Assembly: GCA_040776905.1 (NCBI GenBank)
Contig: JAXGZQ010000002.1
Coordinates: 1-64,000 of the forward strand
DNA length: 64,000 nt
Direction of reading: 5' to 3'
Source of the DNA: SLHU01 sp009929975
GTDB taxonomy: Bacteria; Bacillota; Clostridia; Saccharofermentanales; UBA5734
The translations under genes and the position numbers were made by a program. A model generated the notes under the pieces. The model had not been told where the DNA came from. It was given only the letters and a program-made list of their open reading frames with translations, and searched no databases. This document shows positions 48,742 through 57,081 of this stretch, in pieces. Every line of letters starts with the position of its first letter. Position 1 is the stretch's first letter.

Positions 48742-49661
48742 CACGAGTTCTGATTACTCCCCGTTCTTTCGGCAAGATGGATCCTTCATTATTTGAACGA
48801 ATGGAGGCACTCGGCTGGGAACTGGTACGCAATCCCTTTGGTACGATACTCAATGAAGCGCAGTTGATTGAACTGATCGCCGATTGTGACGGAATGATTG
48901 CCGGCGTAGACCCGATCACGGCCGATGTGCTGCGTGCGGCTCCACGTCTGAAGGCCATCGCCCGTTATGGTGTCGGGACCGATAATGTTGATCTTGATTA
49001 TTGCCGCGAGCATCAGATCGCCGTCTCCAGAACGCTTGGCGCGAATACGGAAGCTGTGGCTGACTATACCTTTGCCCTGATCATGGCGGTTGCGCGAAAA
49101 CTCGTACAGATTGACTGCCAGTGCCGGGCCGGCAACTGGCAGAAGATGATCAGCGGGGATGTTTATGGGAAAACCCTGGGACTCGTCGGCCTCGGCGCGA
49201 TCGGCCGGGCGGTGGCCCGCAGGGCGCAGGGCTTTTCCATGAAGATTCTCGCCTTTGATGTCCAGTGGGACGCACGGTGGGCGGAAGATCACCAGGTTGA
49301 ACGGGCCAGCCTTGAAACCCTCTATCGGCAGTCTGATTTTATCAGCCTGCATGTCCCGCTGCTGCCGGAAACCCGGATGATGATCGGGGAGAAGGAACTG
49401 GCGATGTTCCGTGCCGGTTCAGTCCTGATCAATACCGCGCGTGGCGGGCTGATTGATGAGAGCGCGCTGTTGGCTGCCCTGCAAAGCGGACATCTGGCAG
49501 GCGCCGGGCTCGATGCCTTTGAAAAAGAACCACCGGAGAACCCGCTCTGGTTCTCTTTGCCGCAGGTTGTCCTCGGCTCGCATACAGCAGCTTCAACTGA
49601 ACTGGCGGCACGGGAAATGGGCCGGATGGCCCTGGATAATCTGATCCTCGATCTGTCCTGA
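48738..49661 (+). CDS. D-2-hydroxyacid dehydrogenase (phosphoglycerate-dehydrogenase-like)
   Basis: 307 residues. The nucleotide-binding domain has GLVGLGAIGRAVARRAQGF, and the catalytic Arg, Glu and His lie in NTARGGLIDESAL, DAFEKEPP and GSHTAASTELAARE. Without ACT domains it is the short form that acts on D-2-hydroxyacids or 2-keto acids. In this operon an aldonic or keto-sugar-acid substrate is plausible but unproven. It overlaps the cupin isomerase gene by 4 bp and precedes the kinase gene by 26 bp. Confidence 0.9.
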   Translation: MTRVLITPRSFGKMDPSLFERMEALGWELVRNPFGTILNEAQLIELIADCDGMIAGVDPITADVLRAAPRLKAIARYGVGTDNVDLDYCREHQIAVSRTLGANTEAVADYTFALIMAVARKLVQIDCQCRAGNWQKMISGDVYGKTLGLVGLGAIGRAVARRAQGFSMKILAFDVQWDARWAEDHQVERASLETLYRQSDFISLHVPLLPETRMMIGEKELAMFRAGSVLINTARGGLIDESALLAALQSGHLAGAGLDAFEKEPPENPLWFSLPQVVLGSHTAASTELAAREMGRMALDNLILDLS

Positions 49662-49687
49662 TGGCGTCATAGACGGGAGGTTCTGTA

Positions 49688-51208
49688 ATGACACGTTATT
49701 TGTTGGCGCATGACCTCGGTACATCCGGAAATAAGGCGACGCTTTTTTCTGAGGATGGCCGGTTGGTCAGCAGCGCGACCGCGACGTATGAAACCCATTT
49801 TTTCAATCAGAACTGGGCTGAACAGAATCCGGAAGACTGGTGGACCGCGGTCTGTGATTCGACCCGGCATATGCTCAGCCAGAACGGCATCGATCCCGCC
49901 TCGATCGCAGTGGTCAGTTTCAGTGGCCATATGATGGGTTGCCTGTGCCTCGACCGAAACGGGCAGCCGCTGCGTCCCCACATTCTCTGGGCGGACCAGC
50001 GGGCGGAAAAGCAGGCGAAACAGCTGGACGAAGCTCTGACCCCGCAGCGTTTCTACCGCCTGACCGGACATCGCAGCAGTGCGTCATACGGTTTGCAGAA
50101 ACTGATGTGGGTGCGGGACAATGAACCGGATATCTATGAGCGCACCGAAAAAGTCGTCAACGCCAAAGATTGGATCGTTTACCGCATGACAGGACAATTG
50201 ATGACCGAGTACAGTGACGCGACCAGCATGACCGCGCTTGATCTTGAACAACGTGTCTGGTCTGAAGAAATTCTGGCAGCGGCACGGATTGATCCGGACA
50301 AACTGCCGGAAATTGTTCCCTCGACGCATGTCGCCGGCGGTGTGACCGATTCCGCTGCTGCTGCCACAGGACTGGCACCGGGGACACCGGTGGTCATGGG
50401 CGGCGGTGACGGACTTTGCGCGACCGTCGGAGCCGGCTGTGTACGGGAAAATGTGGTACATGCCTGTATCGGTTCATCTGCCTGGATTTCCTATGCGAGC
50501 CGGAAACCCGTGTTTGACGAACAGATGCGGACCTTCAACTGGATCCATATTGTTCCGGATATGGTTTGTCCCTGTGGGACGATGCAGGCAGCCGGACAAG
50601 CCTATGCCTGGATGAAACAGACGATGGCCCGCCATGAAGCTGAACTGGCCGCAAGCCGCAGAATCAGCCCTTATCAGCTGATTGACGAACAGGCCGCACA
50701 GGCACCTCCCGGTTCGAACGGTCTGATTTTTCTGCCGTATCTGATCGGTGAGCGGGCTCCCCGCTGGGATCCGCAGGCTAAGGGCGCGTTCATTGGACTG
50801 AACATGTCGACAACACGTGCGGACATGTTCAGGTCTGTACTGGAAGGCGTCACCTTCAACCTGGCGATCATCGCGGATATTTATCGTGAACACGGAGTGG
50901 ACATCTCACGGATCAACCTGATCGGCGGCGGTGCCAGAGGGGATGTCTGGTGCCAGATTATGGCGGATGTGTGGTCGGCCGAGATCAACCGGCTCAACTA
51001 TCTGGATGAAGCGACCAGCATGGGCGCGGCGGTCACCGGCGGAGTCGGTGTCGGCCTGTATGAGGATTTCACAGCGATTGACCGCTATATCAGTGTCGCC
51101 AATTCGTTCCGTCCCGATCCTGCGCGAACCGCCGCGTATCAGCCGGCCCGACATAATTTTGAGGCCTGCTATCAAGCGCTCAGACCGGTTTTCCCCCAAC
51201 TGCGCTGA
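49688..51208 (+). CDS. FGGY-family carbohydrate kinase (xylulokinase-like)
   Basis: 506 residues, full length. N-terminal phosphate loop LAHDLGTSGNKATLFSEDGR, SFSGHMMGCLCLDRNGQPLR (substrate loop), LRPHILWADQRA, CIGSSAWISY, and C-terminal ADP-site motifs ERAPRWDPQAKGAFIGLNMS and LIGGGARGDVWCQIMADV, all typical. The closest match by eye is xylulokinase, but FGGY kinases are hard to assign by sequence alone. Together with the AroE-like, GPI-like, PGDH-like and SMP-30 proteins it defines an uncharacterised pathway. GGGAGG precedes the ATG. Confidence 0.93.
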   Translation: MTRYLLAHDLGTSGNKATLFSEDGRLVSSATATYETHFFNQNWAEQNPEDWWTAVCDSTRHMLSQNGIDPASIAVVSFSGHMMGCLCLDRNGQPLRPHILWADQRAEKQAKQLDEALTPQRFYRLTGHRSSASYGLQKLMWVRDNEPDIYERTEKVVNAKDWIVYRMTGQLMTEYSDATSMTALDLEQRVWSEEILAAARIDPDKLPEIVPSTHVAGGVTDSAAAATGLAPGTPVVMGGGDGLCATVGAGCVRENVVHACIGSSAWISYASRKPVFDEQMRTFNWIHIVPDMVCPCGTMQAAGQAYAWMKQTMARHEAELAASRRISPYQLIDEQAAQAPPGSNGLIFLPYLIGERAPRWDPQAKGAFIGLNMSTTRADMFRSVLEGVTFNLAIIADIYREHGVDISRINLIGGGARGDVWCQIMADVWSAEINRLNYLDEATSMGAAVTGGVGVGLYEDFTAIDRYISVANSFRPDPARTAAYQPARHNFEACYQALRPVFPQLR

Positions 51209-51279
51209 CCGGTCCGATGGAGATGACGCAGCATTATGGCCAATCAAGCACGGCCAGACAAAATAAGGAGGATATTATC

Positions 51280-52275
51280 ATGCAGCAGCCCAATCTTTTT
51301 ACGATTCTACCTGACTACATCAGCACGCCTGACGGAATGGAAATCGACCGCCAGGGTCATCTGGTTCTGTCTTGCCCGAACTATGCCGACCCGTCAATGC
51401 CGGGCGTTATCGTCAAGATTGACAAGGAACGCAGGATCCGCAAGTGGTTTGAGGTGCCGGTTCTCGAGGAAACCGGTGCGGCTCGAAACATGGGAATCGC
51501 TTTCAGACCGGATGGTGATCTTTACATCTGTGACAATCAGGGATGGTCCGGTGATCCTGATCTTCAGTTCAAAGGCCGCGTGCTGCGTGTCCGGGTAACC
51601 GAAGAAGGAGAGATCCTCAAGACAACGGTCGTCGCTTCCGGTATGGAACACCCCAATGGCGTCAAAGTCCATGGTGATTACCTGTATGTGACACAGAGCG
51701 CGCTTAGCAAGGTGAAGGATCCGTCCGGTCTGCTGGTCAGCTGTGTCTATCGTTTCCATCTTGATGATGAAAATATCGCGGTCACGAATACGCTGGCCGA
51801 TCCGAACATTCTGACCACGTTCATTACTCTGAATCCGGACGTGCAGTATGGTGCGGATGGCATTGAGTTCGACCGCAACGGATATCTGTACGTCGGTAAT
51901 TTTGGTGATGGCGCGGTCCATCGTGTCATCATGGATGAGCAGGGCGGCGTGATCGAAAATGAAGTCTATGCCCAGGATGCCACGCAGCTCAGCACAACCG
52001 ATGGGTTCTGTTTTGATGACAACGGCAATCTGTACATCGCGGACTTTTCCGCGAATGCCATCTGCTGCATGTCACCCGACGGAACGCTGCGCCGTATTGC
52101 CCAGAGCCCGGACTGTGACGGCCTTGACGGCGGGCTGGACCAGCCGGGTGAGCCGCGGGTCTGGAACGGAAAGATCATCGTATCCTGCTTCGATCTCGTC
52201 ACCGGACCGGATAAAGTCAATACGGCCCACGAGATGCCGGCAACCCTTTCCATGTTGGAACTTTGTGGGAAATGA
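51280..52275 (+). CDS. SMP-30/gluconolactonase-family protein
   Basis: 331 residues from ATG 51280, 6 bases after AAGGAGG; an in-frame ATG at 51217 is unsupported. A six-bladed beta-propeller is suggested by repeated blades: ISTPDGMEIDRQGHLVLSCP, GIAFRPDGDLYICDNQGWSG, HPNGVKVHGDYLYVTQSAL, GIEFDRNGYLYVGNFGDG, GFCFDDNGNLYIADFSANA. Metal-ligand candidates (Glu, Asn, Asp) fit the family, whose members open sugar lactones. It is cytoplasmic, without a signal peptide. Last gene of the operon; its stop lies 20 bp from the convergent deoR stop. Confidence 0.88.
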   Translation: MQQPNLFTILPDYISTPDGMEIDRQGHLVLSCPNYADPSMPGVIVKIDKERRIRKWFEVPVLEETGAARNMGIAFRPDGDLYICDNQGWSGDPDLQFKGRVLRVRVTEEGEILKTTVVASGMEHPNGVKVHGDYLYVTQSALSKVKDPSGLLVSCVYRFHLDDENIAVTNTLADPNILTTFITLNPDVQYGADGIEFDRNGYLYVGNFGDGAVHRVIMDEQGGVIENEVYAQDATQLSTTDGFCFDDNGNLYIADFSANAICCMSPDGTLRRIAQSPDCDGLDGGLDQPGEPRVWNGKIIVSCFDLVTGPDKVNTAHEMPATLSMLELCGK

Positions 52276-52295
52276 ACTGATCAGCCGTCAGACGG

Positions 52296-53081
52296 TCATT
52301 CACTGATCGGCGCGATCATGAGACGGACACCGGTTTCGGCCAGTGTCCGTTTTTCTTCGCCGCTTAAGGCGTCATCCGTGATCAGGGTGTGGATTTCATT
52401 GAGGCTGGCATAACGGACGAAACTGGTCCGGCCGAATTTGGAACTGTCGCAGAGCAGATGAGCTTCACGGCTGATCGTCAGAAACGCGCGTTTGAGATCG
52501 GCCATATCGAGATTCGGCGTGGTCAGGCCGTCTTCCTGTGAAACGCCATTGGCCGCGAGAAAGGCATGGTCAACCCTGAGATCAGCCAGACTGGCCAGCG
52601 CGGCCGGGCCGATCGTGCAGTGAAACTGCCGCCGCAGCAGGCCACCGGTCAGAATGACCGTGATGTCCGTTTGTGCTTCCAGTTCAAGCGCGATCGCCAG
52701 GTCATTGGTTACCACGGTCAGCTGGCGTCTGGCCGAGAGTAGACGGGCCAGCGCCAGGGTTGTTGTTCCTGTATCGAGGACCAGCGTGTCACCGTCATGG
52801 ATCAGGGTCAGCGCAAGAGAAGCGATCACCTGTTTTTCCTGCTGGTGCAGAATCTGTTTCTCATCAGCCAGCGGTTCAAAGCCGCGGCGGTTCAAGCTGA
52901 CGGCACCACCGTGTGTCCGCTGCAACAGGCCCCGTTGATCGAGCACCGAGAGATCCTGGCGGATCGTACCCGCGGAGACCTGGCAGCGCTGGCAGAGATC
53001 AGCGACGGTGACCTGATGCTTCACGCGGACCAGATCAACAATTTTGCGGCGCCGCTCTTCACTGAGCATGCTGTGTTTCAT
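52296..53081 (-). CDS. DeoR-family transcriptional repressor
   Basis: 261 residues. The N-terminal helix-turn-helix (MLSEERRRKIVDLVRVKHQV; TVADLCQRCQVSAGTIRQDL; DQRGLLQRTHGGAV) is typical of DeoR. The C-terminal DeoRC sensor has DGDTLVLDTGTTTLALARLL, VTNDLAIALEL, ILTGGLLRRQF and DHAFLAANGVSQEDGLTTPN, the phosphosugar-binding fold. It begins 4 bp after the FGGY kinase stop on the same strand, so the two are co-transcribed and the repressor probably senses the kinase product. Confidence 0.93.
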   Translation of the reverse strand: MKHSMLSEERRRKIVDLVRVKHQVTVADLCQRCQVSAGTIRQDLSVLDQRGLLQRTHGGAVSLNRRGFEPLADEKQILHQQEKQVIASLALTLIHDGDTLVLDTGTTTLALARLLSARRQLTVVTNDLAIALELEAQTDITVILTGGLLRRQFHCTIGPAALASLADLRVDHAFLAANGVSQEDGLTTPNLDMADLKRAFLTISREAHLLCDSSKFGRTSFVRYASLNEIHTLITDDALSGEEKRTLAETGVRLMIAPISE

Positions 53082-53085
53082 CGGT

Positions 53086-54618
53086 TCAATCCTTTCGCTG
53101 GTGCTCCTGTAGTGCCGCGTAGACCGGCCGCAGCGCGGTCAGGGCGTCCTGGTACGCCTGCCGGTAGGGCTTATAGAGTTGATGACGGCTCATGTCCGGC
53201 TGCACAGGTTCAGTTTGCTGATTGATCATCTGGAGTGTCTTGACCGGATCATCAAACAAGCCGACCGACAGCCCAGCCAATACCCCTGTGCCGAGCAGGC
53301 CGGTATCTGAATAGGCCGCGGCTGTCCAGGGTATCCCCAGCACATCTGCTTTGATCTGCTGCATCAGGTGGCTCTTCGCGCCCCCACCGACATTGATGAC
53401 TTGGCTGACAGCCACATCGGGCAGCTGCCGGCGCAGAATGTCGAGATACATCGCGTATTCATAGGCAAAACTTTCGATCGCCGAACGGAACAGATGGCTG
53501 CGGCCATGTGTCCAGCTCAGGCCGATCCAGCTGCCGCGGACCACGCCGTCATTGGGACAGACACGGCCGGAAAAATGTGGAATGAAGAGCAGGCGGTCAC
53601 TGCCTGGCGCGATCTGCGCGGCCATTTCATCGAGCCGGCGATAGGACGGTGTCTGCTCCTCATCGCCGAAAATTTCGTCGCGCAGCCATTTGAGGCACAG
53701 GCCGCCGCCATTGATATAGGCCATCGGCGTATAAAGTCCGTCGAGGACGGAAGGCGCGAACAAAAGGGTACGATTGGTGGTATCCGGCGCGAAGCGGTCA
53801 ACCGCGACACCAAAGACCGACGCGGTTCCGGCGACATCGATCGCCATGCCGGCCTGTGTCACCCCGGCTCCGAAAATACTGGCGGCCGTATCACCGCAGC
53901 CGGCGGCGACCGGAGTTCCCGCGAGCAGGCCGGTCGCTTCAGCCATTGATTGCGTGACGTGGCCGACGATGTCAGCCGGCCTGACGATCCGGGGCATTTT
54001 ATTGCGTTCAACTCCTGAGGCCTGAAGCAGTTCATCCGACCAGATCCGCTGCCGGGTATCAGCGAAGCCGGAGAAATGCAGATAAGTATGATCGATGAAG
54101 GCCTGGGAGCCGTCCAGTCCGCACAGCTGCATGGCCAGCCAGGAAGCCGGCTGAACAAATGACGCGATCTGCCGGTACTGGTCCGGCCGGAATTTTTTCC
54201 ACCAGAGCACCTTGGGTCCATGGGCATAGGTAATCGGTCCACCGGTCAGCTTGATGATCTTTGTTTCTCCAATTTCCCTCAGATCATCCCAACAGGCTCC
54301 ACAGCGCTGATCCAACCAGCTGTCATATGGCGTGACGGCCCGTCCGTCGCGGCCGATGCCCATGATGCCGGCCATCTGACCGGCCAGTGCGACGGCGGCG
54401 ACTTCACCGGGCCGGCAGCCTGCCTTTTCCATCACATCACGGATTGACGCGATACCGGCCGACAGTAAATCATCCGGATCCTGTTCAATCTGGTCGGGAG
54501 CCGGTCGGATCAGTCTGGACGGCGCGAACGATTCCGCGACGATCTGGCCCTTTGTATTCATCAATGCCGCTTTGGTTCCCTGTGTTCCGACATCAATCCC
54601 TATCGTATAATCGGCCAT
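53086..54618 (-). CDS. Second FGGY-family carbohydrate kinase
   Basis: 510 residues, full length. TIGIDVGTQGTKAALMNTKG is the phosphate loop; ALAGQMAGIMGIGRDGRAVT, PYDSWLDQRC and VAGTASVFGVAVDRFAPD form the sugar and ATP cleft; GSWIGLSWTHGRSHLFRSAI and VINVGGGAKSHLMQQIKADV are the C-terminal ADP motifs. It is similar to xylulose/gluconate-type kinases but is not close to the first FGGY kinase at 49.7 kb, so a separate substrate is likely. GGAGG precedes the ATG. It leads the kinase-deoR unit, divergent from a Gfo/Idh/MocA gene. Confidence 0.93.
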   Translation of the reverse strand: MADYTIGIDVGTQGTKAALMNTKGQIVAESFAPSRLIRPAPDQIEQDPDDLLSAGIASIRDVMEKAGCRPGEVAAVALAGQMAGIMGIGRDGRAVTPYDSWLDQRCGACWDDLREIGETKIIKLTGGPITYAHGPKVLWWKKFRPDQYRQIASFVQPASWLAMQLCGLDGSQAFIDHTYLHFSGFADTRQRIWSDELLQASGVERNKMPRIVRPADIVGHVTQSMAEATGLLAGTPVAAGCGDTAASIFGAGVTQAGMAIDVAGTASVFGVAVDRFAPDTTNRTLLFAPSVLDGLYTPMAYINGGGLCLKWLRDEIFGDEEQTPSYRRLDEMAAQIAPGSDRLLFIPHFSGRVCPNDGVVRGSWIGLSWTHGRSHLFRSAIESFAYEYAMYLDILRRQLPDVAVSQVINVGGGAKSHLMQQIKADVLGIPWTAAAYSDTGLLGTGVLAGLSVGLFDDPVKTLQMINQQTEPVQPDMSRHQLYKPYRQAYQDALTALRPVYAALQEHQRKD

Positions 54619-54871
54619 GGTTCAGCCTCCTGTTCAAGTGTTTCTAAATGATCGTTCATGTCTATCATTCTATCATAATCTGCACCAGAGTTTCTTCTTG
54701 AACCACGAAATAACACATAAAATGGTGGGTAAACATCAATAATCAACAACAAAAAACAAAAAATAAGTGTCAAACAACAAATGCTACTCTGATATGCCAA
54801 GTGATCATGGTATAATGTCAGTATATTTCTGCGGCCGTGGCTGAACGCCGGCGGTCGGAAAGGAGATCCGT
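54619..54871. promoter_or_regulatory. Divergent promoter region with AAACAACAA-type repeats
   Basis: Toward the plus strand TGG-TATAAT (54808-54816) is an extended -10. Toward the minus strand TTGATG and TGTTAT (18-bp spacer, around 54710-54740) form a promoter candidate. Between them lie AT-rich repeats of the type CAACAACAAAAAACAAAAAA and AAACAACAAATG (54742-54783), plausible DeoR binding sites. Confidence 0.45.
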
Positions 54872-55894
54872 ATGGCTAATACGGTCAATATCTGTCTGAT
54901 CGGGGCCGGCCGGGCCGGCATGATCCATGCTGTCAATTTTCGCCGGATGGTTGAGGGGGCCGATCTGGTCGCTGTCGCTGATCCGGTTGAGGAAAACCGC
55001 CGGGCGGCCTGCCGCACACTGGGCATCGACCGGGCCTATGCTGATTACCGGGACGCGCTGCAGTGCCCGGATATCGACGCGGTGGTCATTGTCGCGCCGA
55101 CCTCCCTGCACTGTGAAATGACTGAGGCCGCGGCCGCGGCCGGCAAACATGTGTTCTGCGAGAAGCCGATGGCGATGAACGCGATGGAATGCCGCCGGAT
55201 GATCGATGCCTGTGATAAGGCCGGTGTCCTGCTGCAGATCGGTTTCATGCGCCGCTTCGATGAAAGCTTCCGCCGGGCCTTTCAGGCGATTGAACAGGGC
55301 GAGATCGGTGATGTGGTCATGGTCCGCTCCAATACACGCGGGCCAAGCATTCCGATGAAATGGACATATGATCTGAAAAAAAGCAATGGACCGCTGGCTG
55401 AGGTCAACAGCCATGATATCGATTCTCTGCGCTGGTTTACCGGCAGCGAATTCGAATCCGTCTTCGCCTATGCCGGAAACTATCGCTGCCCGGACGCGAA
55501 AGAAGACTATCCGGACTACTATGATAATGTCGTGATGATCGCGCGTTTCCGCAACCAGATGCAGGGCATGCTCGACGGCGCGGTCTCGGTCAATTACGGG
55601 TATGACGCGCGGGCTGAGATTCTCGGAACCCATGGCTGCATCTATCTCGGAGAAATGAAGGACCACCGCATCACCACGGTGACGAAACAAGGCGTTGCCC
55701 AGCCGGTGCAGACAAGCTGGCGCACCCTGTTTACCGACGCCTATCTGCGTGAGGATGAACATTTTATTGACTGTATCCGGCAGGATAAACAGCCGGATGT
55801 CAGTGGAATCGATGGACTGCGCTGTGTCGAAGTCGTCAATGCCGGCAACCTGTCAATCAGGGAAAATCGCATAGTCATGCTGGATGAAGCATGA
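54872..55894 (+). CDS. Gfo/Idh/MocA-family oxidoreductase (inositol 2-dehydrogenase-like)
   Basis: 340 residues. Rossmann start VNICLIGAGRAGMIHAVNF, the diagnostic EKP in GKHVFCEKPMAMNAMECRR, and the catalytic Lys there; the C-terminal substrate domain has FMRRFDESFRRAFQAIEQGE, EVNSHDIDSLRWF (His and Asp of the active site), and NYGYDARAEILGTHG. These features are shared with myo-inositol and scyllo-inositol dehydrogenases, which oxidise a ring hydroxyl with NAD. The substrate here is unproven. GGAG precedes the ATG. The zinc alcohol dehydrogenase gene starts 16 bp after the stop. Confidence 0.93.
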   Translation: MANTVNICLIGAGRAGMIHAVNFRRMVEGADLVAVADPVEENRRAACRTLGIDRAYADYRDALQCPDIDAVVIVAPTSLHCEMTEAAAAAGKHVFCEKPMAMNAMECRRMIDACDKAGVLLQIGFMRRFDESFRRAFQAIEQGEIGDVVMVRSNTRGPSIPMKWTYDLKKSNGPLAEVNSHDIDSLRWFTGSEFESVFAYAGNYRCPDAKEDYPDYYDNVVMIARFRNQMQGMLDGAVSVNYGYDARAEILGTHGCIYLGEMKDHRITTVTKQGVAQPVQTSWRTLFTDAYLREDEHFIDCIRQDKQPDVSGIDGLRCVEVVNAGNLSIRENRIVMLDEA

Positions 55895-55910
55895 GAAAGA
55901 TGAGGTTCAT

Positions 55911-56963
55911 ATGATGATGAAAGCTGGCCGTCTCTACGGCCCTGAAGATTTACGGATTGTCTCCGTTCCAGTTCCTGAAATCGCGGATGACGAGATTCTC
56001 ATTCGCGTCCGGGCGGCCGCGCTTTGCGGTTCGGATCTGCGCATGATCCAGCAGGGAGCCAGCGGGTTTGATGAGGATCATCCTCTGACGCTCGGACATG
56101 AATTTGCCGGTGATGTGGAAAAAGTCGGTCAAGCTGCGGATTGTGAGCTCAAACCGGGCGACCGCGTATCCGTCGCACCGAATTTCGGCTGTGGCACCTG
56201 TGATTTTTGTGTCAGCGGCCAGGGTCATCTCTGTGCGGACTATCAGGCGTTCGGCATCAATATTGATGGCGCGTTCGCTGAGTATGTCAAAGTGCCGGCC
56301 CGGGCAGTCCGCCAGGGTAATGTCGCGGTGCTGGACGATGGTGTCAGTTACGGGGCGGCCGCGATCAACGAGCCGTTTTCCTGTGTCCAGAATGGATTTG
56401 AGCGCAATCAGGTCCGGCCGGGTGATGCGGTACTCGTGATCGGTGCCGGCGCGATCGGGCTGATGCATGCCCGTCTGGCCCGGATGGCCGGAGCGGGCAC
56501 TGTGGTCGTCAATGATCTGTCAGCGGAACGGCTGCAGGCGGTTCGCGACATTGATTCCGGTATCATCACGGTAGACGGCAGTCAGGATCTTCGCGACTTT
56601 ACGAAAGCAATCACCAAAGGCCGCGGATTTGACGTGATCGTCACCGCGGCACCGGTTCCGGCGATTCAGCAGATCAGCCTTGAGCTGGCTGCCGTGAACG
56701 GGCGTGTCTGCTTTTTCGGCGGACTGCCGCGCGACCGGCAGGAAGTGACCCTGAACACCAATCTGATCCATTACCGCCAGCTGATTGTCTCCGGTACGAC
56801 CCGGGCCAGCCTGGCCCAGTATCGCCGGACACTTGGCTATCTGTCGACCGGTGTGATGGATCTGGACGCGCTGATCACCGCCCGCGGGCCATTGGAGAAA
56901 CTGCCCGAATTTGTGCGGCAGGCGCGTCAGGCTCAGGGCATCAAGTATGTGATTGAGTTCTGA
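55911..56963 (+). CDS. Zinc-dependent alcohol dehydrogenase (sorbitol/threonine-dehydrogenase type)
   Basis: 350 residues from ATG 55911 (ATGs at 55914 and 55917 are possible; GAGG lies at 55902-55905). The catalytic zinc site is in AALCGSDLRM and LTLGHEFAGDVEKVGQ; the structural zinc cysteines are in FGCGTCDFCVSGQGHLC; the NAD motif is VLVIGAGAIGLMHARLARMA. It belongs to the medium-chain family of polyol and threonine dehydrogenases. In operon with the Gfo/Idh/MocA protein it could carry out a second oxidation of the same polyol. A 13-bp-stem terminator follows. Confidence 0.93.
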   Translation: MMMKAGRLYGPEDLRIVSVPVPEIADDEILIRVRAAALCGSDLRMIQQGASGFDEDHPLTLGHEFAGDVEKVGQAADCELKPGDRVSVAPNFGCGTCDFCVSGQGHLCADYQAFGINIDGAFAEYVKVPARAVRQGNVAVLDDGVSYGAAAINEPFSCVQNGFERNQVRPGDAVLVIGAGAIGLMHARLARMAGAGTVVVNDLSAERLQAVRDIDSGIITVDGSQDLRDFTKAITKGRGFDVIVTAAPVPAIQQISLELAAVNGRVCFFGGLPRDRQEVTLNTNLIHYRQLIVSGTTRASLAQYRRTLGYLSTGVMDLDALITARGPLEKLPEFVRQARQAQGIKYVIEF

Positions 56964-57020
56964 TTGATCACATCCGGTACTTTCGTCTGGCCAAGCAGGC
57001 GGACCAATTGAAGCGATCAA

Positions 57021-57057
57021 AAAATAAAGACGGCCAGCTCATCGGAGCTGGCCGTCT
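57021..57057. terminator. Strong terminator with a 13-bp perfect stem
   Basis: AGACGGCCAGCTC-ATCG-GAGCTGGCCGTCT (57028-57057). On the minus strand it is followed by TTTATTTTTT, so it mainly ends the isomerase-like gene; it also lies after the plus-strand dehydrogenase gene. Confidence 0.9.
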
Positions 57058-57081
57058 GTCATGTTCAATTTGTTTGATCAA

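Noticed and set aside
54818..55762. Long minus-strand frame opposite the Gfo/Idh/MocA gene
   Set aside because: It is the mirror of a well-conserved oxidoreductase with clear motifs; high GC produces long antisense frames throughout this region.
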